NCBI GenBank assembly: GCA_013339765.2
Contig: JABSTR010001244.1
Coordinates: 4,278,001-4,342,000 of the forward strand
Origin: Haemaphysalis longicornis
Taxonomy: Eukaryota > Arthropoda > Arachnida > Ixodida > Ixodidae
Direction of reading: 5' to 3'
DNA length: 64,000 nt
This document shows positions 61,620 through 64,000 of the stretch, piece after piece; positions within the stretch are counted from its first letter, which is position 1, and each line of letters begins with the position of its first letter. Both the position numbers and the translations under genes were made by a program. The notes under the pieces are model-generated. The model had not been told where the DNA came from. It searched no databases and saw only the letters and a list, made by a program, of their open reading frames with translations.

Positions 61620-64000
61620 TGAAATTCTTTATTTCGTCCCTCTGTCGAGTAATTGGCCTTCCCTTCTTCTGGGCCCATCCCTCGGTATCCACACTGACAC
61701 CCTGGTAGTCCACCGGTTGTTATTTAGCCTTACTACGTGGCCATCCCAAGTCCATCTCTTTCTCTTTACCTGAACTAGGATATCTTCTACTCTACTTTGT
61801 TCTCTGATCCAGGAATCTCGTTTTCTCCCCCTTAACGTTACTCCTATCATTCTCCTGGCCATGGCCTGCTGAGCCGATTTAAGTTTGCTTTCAAGATTAG
61901 CCCCACAGCCGTGCTTTTTAGTTCCTCAAGCATTTTTTGCAGGTGTTCTGCGGACTTGCTTTGCAAGACTACGTCATCTGCAAACCTGAAATGGCTCACT
62001 TTATCCACAATTTCGTGATTCCCAGTCAAGCTTCCTGAATACCCCTTCAAAACAAACTGTGGACAGTTTTGGTGAGATGGTATCACCCTGTACTGGGAAT
62101 TTGTCGCTTTGCTTGTGAAGGATTGCCCTGCTCGTACATATTTTATGTATGCTGTCTAGGAGTCTTATGTAGGTCTCCTCTATCCCCTGGTCACATAATG
62201 CTTCCAGCACTGCTGTGGTGCTCACAGAATCAAACGCTTTTTCATAGTCTATAAATGCCATGTAAGGGGGTTTATTGTACTCTGCGGATTTTTTGGTCAC
62301 TTGATTGACGACGTGGATGTAATCCATTGTTGAGTATCCTTTTCTAAACCTTGCCTGCTCTCTGGGTTTATGAGAATCTAGGCTGTTACTTATTCTGTTA
62401 ACTACTACTTTGTTGAACAGCTTGTATACAACTGAGAGTAGGCTGATGGGTCTGTAGTTCTTGAGGTCTTTGGTGTCCCCCTTCTTGTGCATCATATTTA
62501 TTGCGGCATTTCTTCAGGCTTATAGGCCTTTTTAGTCTTCAAACATTCTGAAAATACTGTGGCAAACTTTTTTAGTGCAGTATCTCCTCCCTCCTTAAAA
62601 AGATCCACGGTTATGCCGTCGTCACCTGCAGCTTTTCCTTTTTTCATGCCCCTGAGAGCCTTTTCAACTTGATCTTTGGTTATTAGTGGGACTGTGCGAG
62701 TTAAGCCTGTATGCTTAGTAGTTACACCAGGCTACACCAGGCTATATGTCGCAGGCGTATAGCCTGGTGTAAAATCGTTCTGCTACTTTTATTGTCGCGT
62801 TATTGTTGTTTGTAATGTTGCCCTGTTCATCTTGGAGTGTGTACATTCGGTCTTTGTCTATAGCTAGCTTCTTCGTAGTTGCTCTTAAGCTTCCTCCAAT
62901 TTTCAGTGTTTCTTCGATCACTACCATGTTGTACGCACAAATGTCATTCATTTTACTACTGTTAACCAATGTCGACAGCTCGGCTAATTCATTTTGATCC
63001 ACTGTACTTGACAGTTTCATGTTTTTACGTTTCACAATTAGTTCCTTCATTTTCTGAGTTAGCTTTCCAGTTTGTTTTTACAGGCTACTTGTCCCACAGC
63101 GGCTGCCGATTCTACGATTGCCATTGTTAGGTTGTCATTTAGCACGTCTACAGAATCCTCAACTTTTCCGTTTAAAAGCGCAAATTTGTTGTGAAGGGTT
63201 GTTCTAAAATCCTGCACCCTGGCTCTGACTGACTTTGTGTCGGATTTCTTACTTTTCACAAGTCTCGTTCTTTCTCTTTTGAAATTCAGACTTACTTCGC
63301 ACCTAACCATTCTATGATCGCTGCTCCAAATGTTGCTTAGCACCTCCATGTCCTGCACAATACCTGTGTTGTCACAGAAGATGAAGTCAATTTTTTTCGT
63401 TTTATCATTGGGACCTTTCCATGTTCATTTCCTATTCTTTGTTTGTAGAAGAATGCGTTCATAATTCTCGAATTACTTGTCTCTACAAATCCCACGAGTG
63501 TATCTCCTCGGCTGCCTGTTCCGAGGCGACTGCCTATTCCAATGTTTTCACTGACCATTCTCCCATTTGCATGAACCCACTTTTGCGTTGAAGTCTGTGA
63601 TCAAAATCGTGAACTGTGTTGTTCTCTTCTTCATTGCCGGTTTGACGTCCTTGTAGGAACTGTCTGTGGCCTCGTCATTGTAGCTAGCTGTTGGTGCACA
63701 GGCTTGTACTATCTGTATCCTGCATCACTTGTTTAGCTTGATTCCCACTCTTTCGTTAATGCTAAAGAATTCCTCCTCATGGATTAAGCATTTCACCCTG
63801 TGCTCTCCCTTTTCTTGATACCCTCCATAGGACAGATTCATTTTTTTGTTTTGTTACAGAAGACGAAGCTTGGCCTTAGTTTTGTTACCACACAGCCAAA
63901 CCAATTAGGTCTTAACTGTGTATTTCTAGTATTCATAGTTATTCCCATTTCACTTCCTTCCCTGCATTTTTCCCTTCTGCGTGTGTTTGCGTGTTCTTTC
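61620..64000 (-). pseudogene. LINE, endonuclease-reverse transcriptase type, 5' end beyond window
   Basis: Minus-strand pieces run from the window edge downwards. An endonuclease-like region (63059-63990) in broken frames is followed by a linker (62742-63050), then RT blocks KNYRPISLLSVVYKLFNKVV, AFIDYEKAFDSVSTTAVL and FRFADDVVLQSK (61930-62495). The C-terminal block RRMIGVTLRGRKRDSWIREQ and KRWTWDGHVVRLNNNRWTTR follows (61700-61862). Stops and frameshifts split it, so it is inactive. The C-terminal motif is typical of arthropod endonuclease-reverse transcriptase LINEs. It ends at about 61620 without a visible 3' tail. Confidence 0.85.

Overview
The window looks like nuclear DNA of a hard tick, probably a metastriate one. 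It carries long-intron animal gene structure, a tRNA-derived SINE of the tick Ruka type, Bel/Pao, Penelope-like and several LINE families, and many short inverted-repeat DNA elements. The genus cannot be settled from the sequence alone. No operons, tRNA genes, rRNA genes or CRISPR arrays are visible.

Layout. 1-2205 is unassigned DNA with a fold-back repeat and LINE-tail debris. Two direct copies of a ~4 kb segment (2222-6145 and 10330-14373) both contain the same decayed minus-strand LINE reverse transcriptase. Between them lie a GC-rich stretch with a 63-bp coding-type repeat, a ~45-bp tandem repeat, a minus-strand LINE endonuclease ORF (7987-9471) and a G-rich tract.

The one gene identified with confidence is aspartyl/asparaginyl beta-hydroxylase (ASPH), plus strand, 15243-44856. 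Fourteen exons chain with consistent splice phases into a 677-residue type II membrane protein: cytosolic basic tail, one membrane segment, acidic luminal stalk, TPR-like repeats and a 2-oxoglutarate dioxygenase domain with all key residues present. Its introns host a Penelope-like fragment, a 203-bp MITE, a piggyBac-like TTAA element, a Ruka-type SINE, a CAGGGG-type inverted-repeat element, a LINE with a nested Bel/Pao LTR retrotransposon, and two further LINE pieces. A pogo/Tigger-like element lies in the probable 3' UTR. A short alternative terminal exon after exon 6 could give a catalysis-free isoform like vertebrate junctate/humbug.

46.8-54.9 kb has no recognisable coding exon. A 1.55-kb TTAA-flanked element (54887-56435) ends less than 200 bp before a well-formed 647-bp exon (56620-57266) of an unrecognised gene encoding an acidic, then lysine-rich, disordered protein. 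The right end (61620-64000) is a minus-strand LINE running off the window.

Most findings concern transposon structure: nesting, template-switch palindromes, internal deletion with a preserved reading frame, and a recurring phased CTGCTCCAAA motif. I did not find a convincing new multi-gene system.
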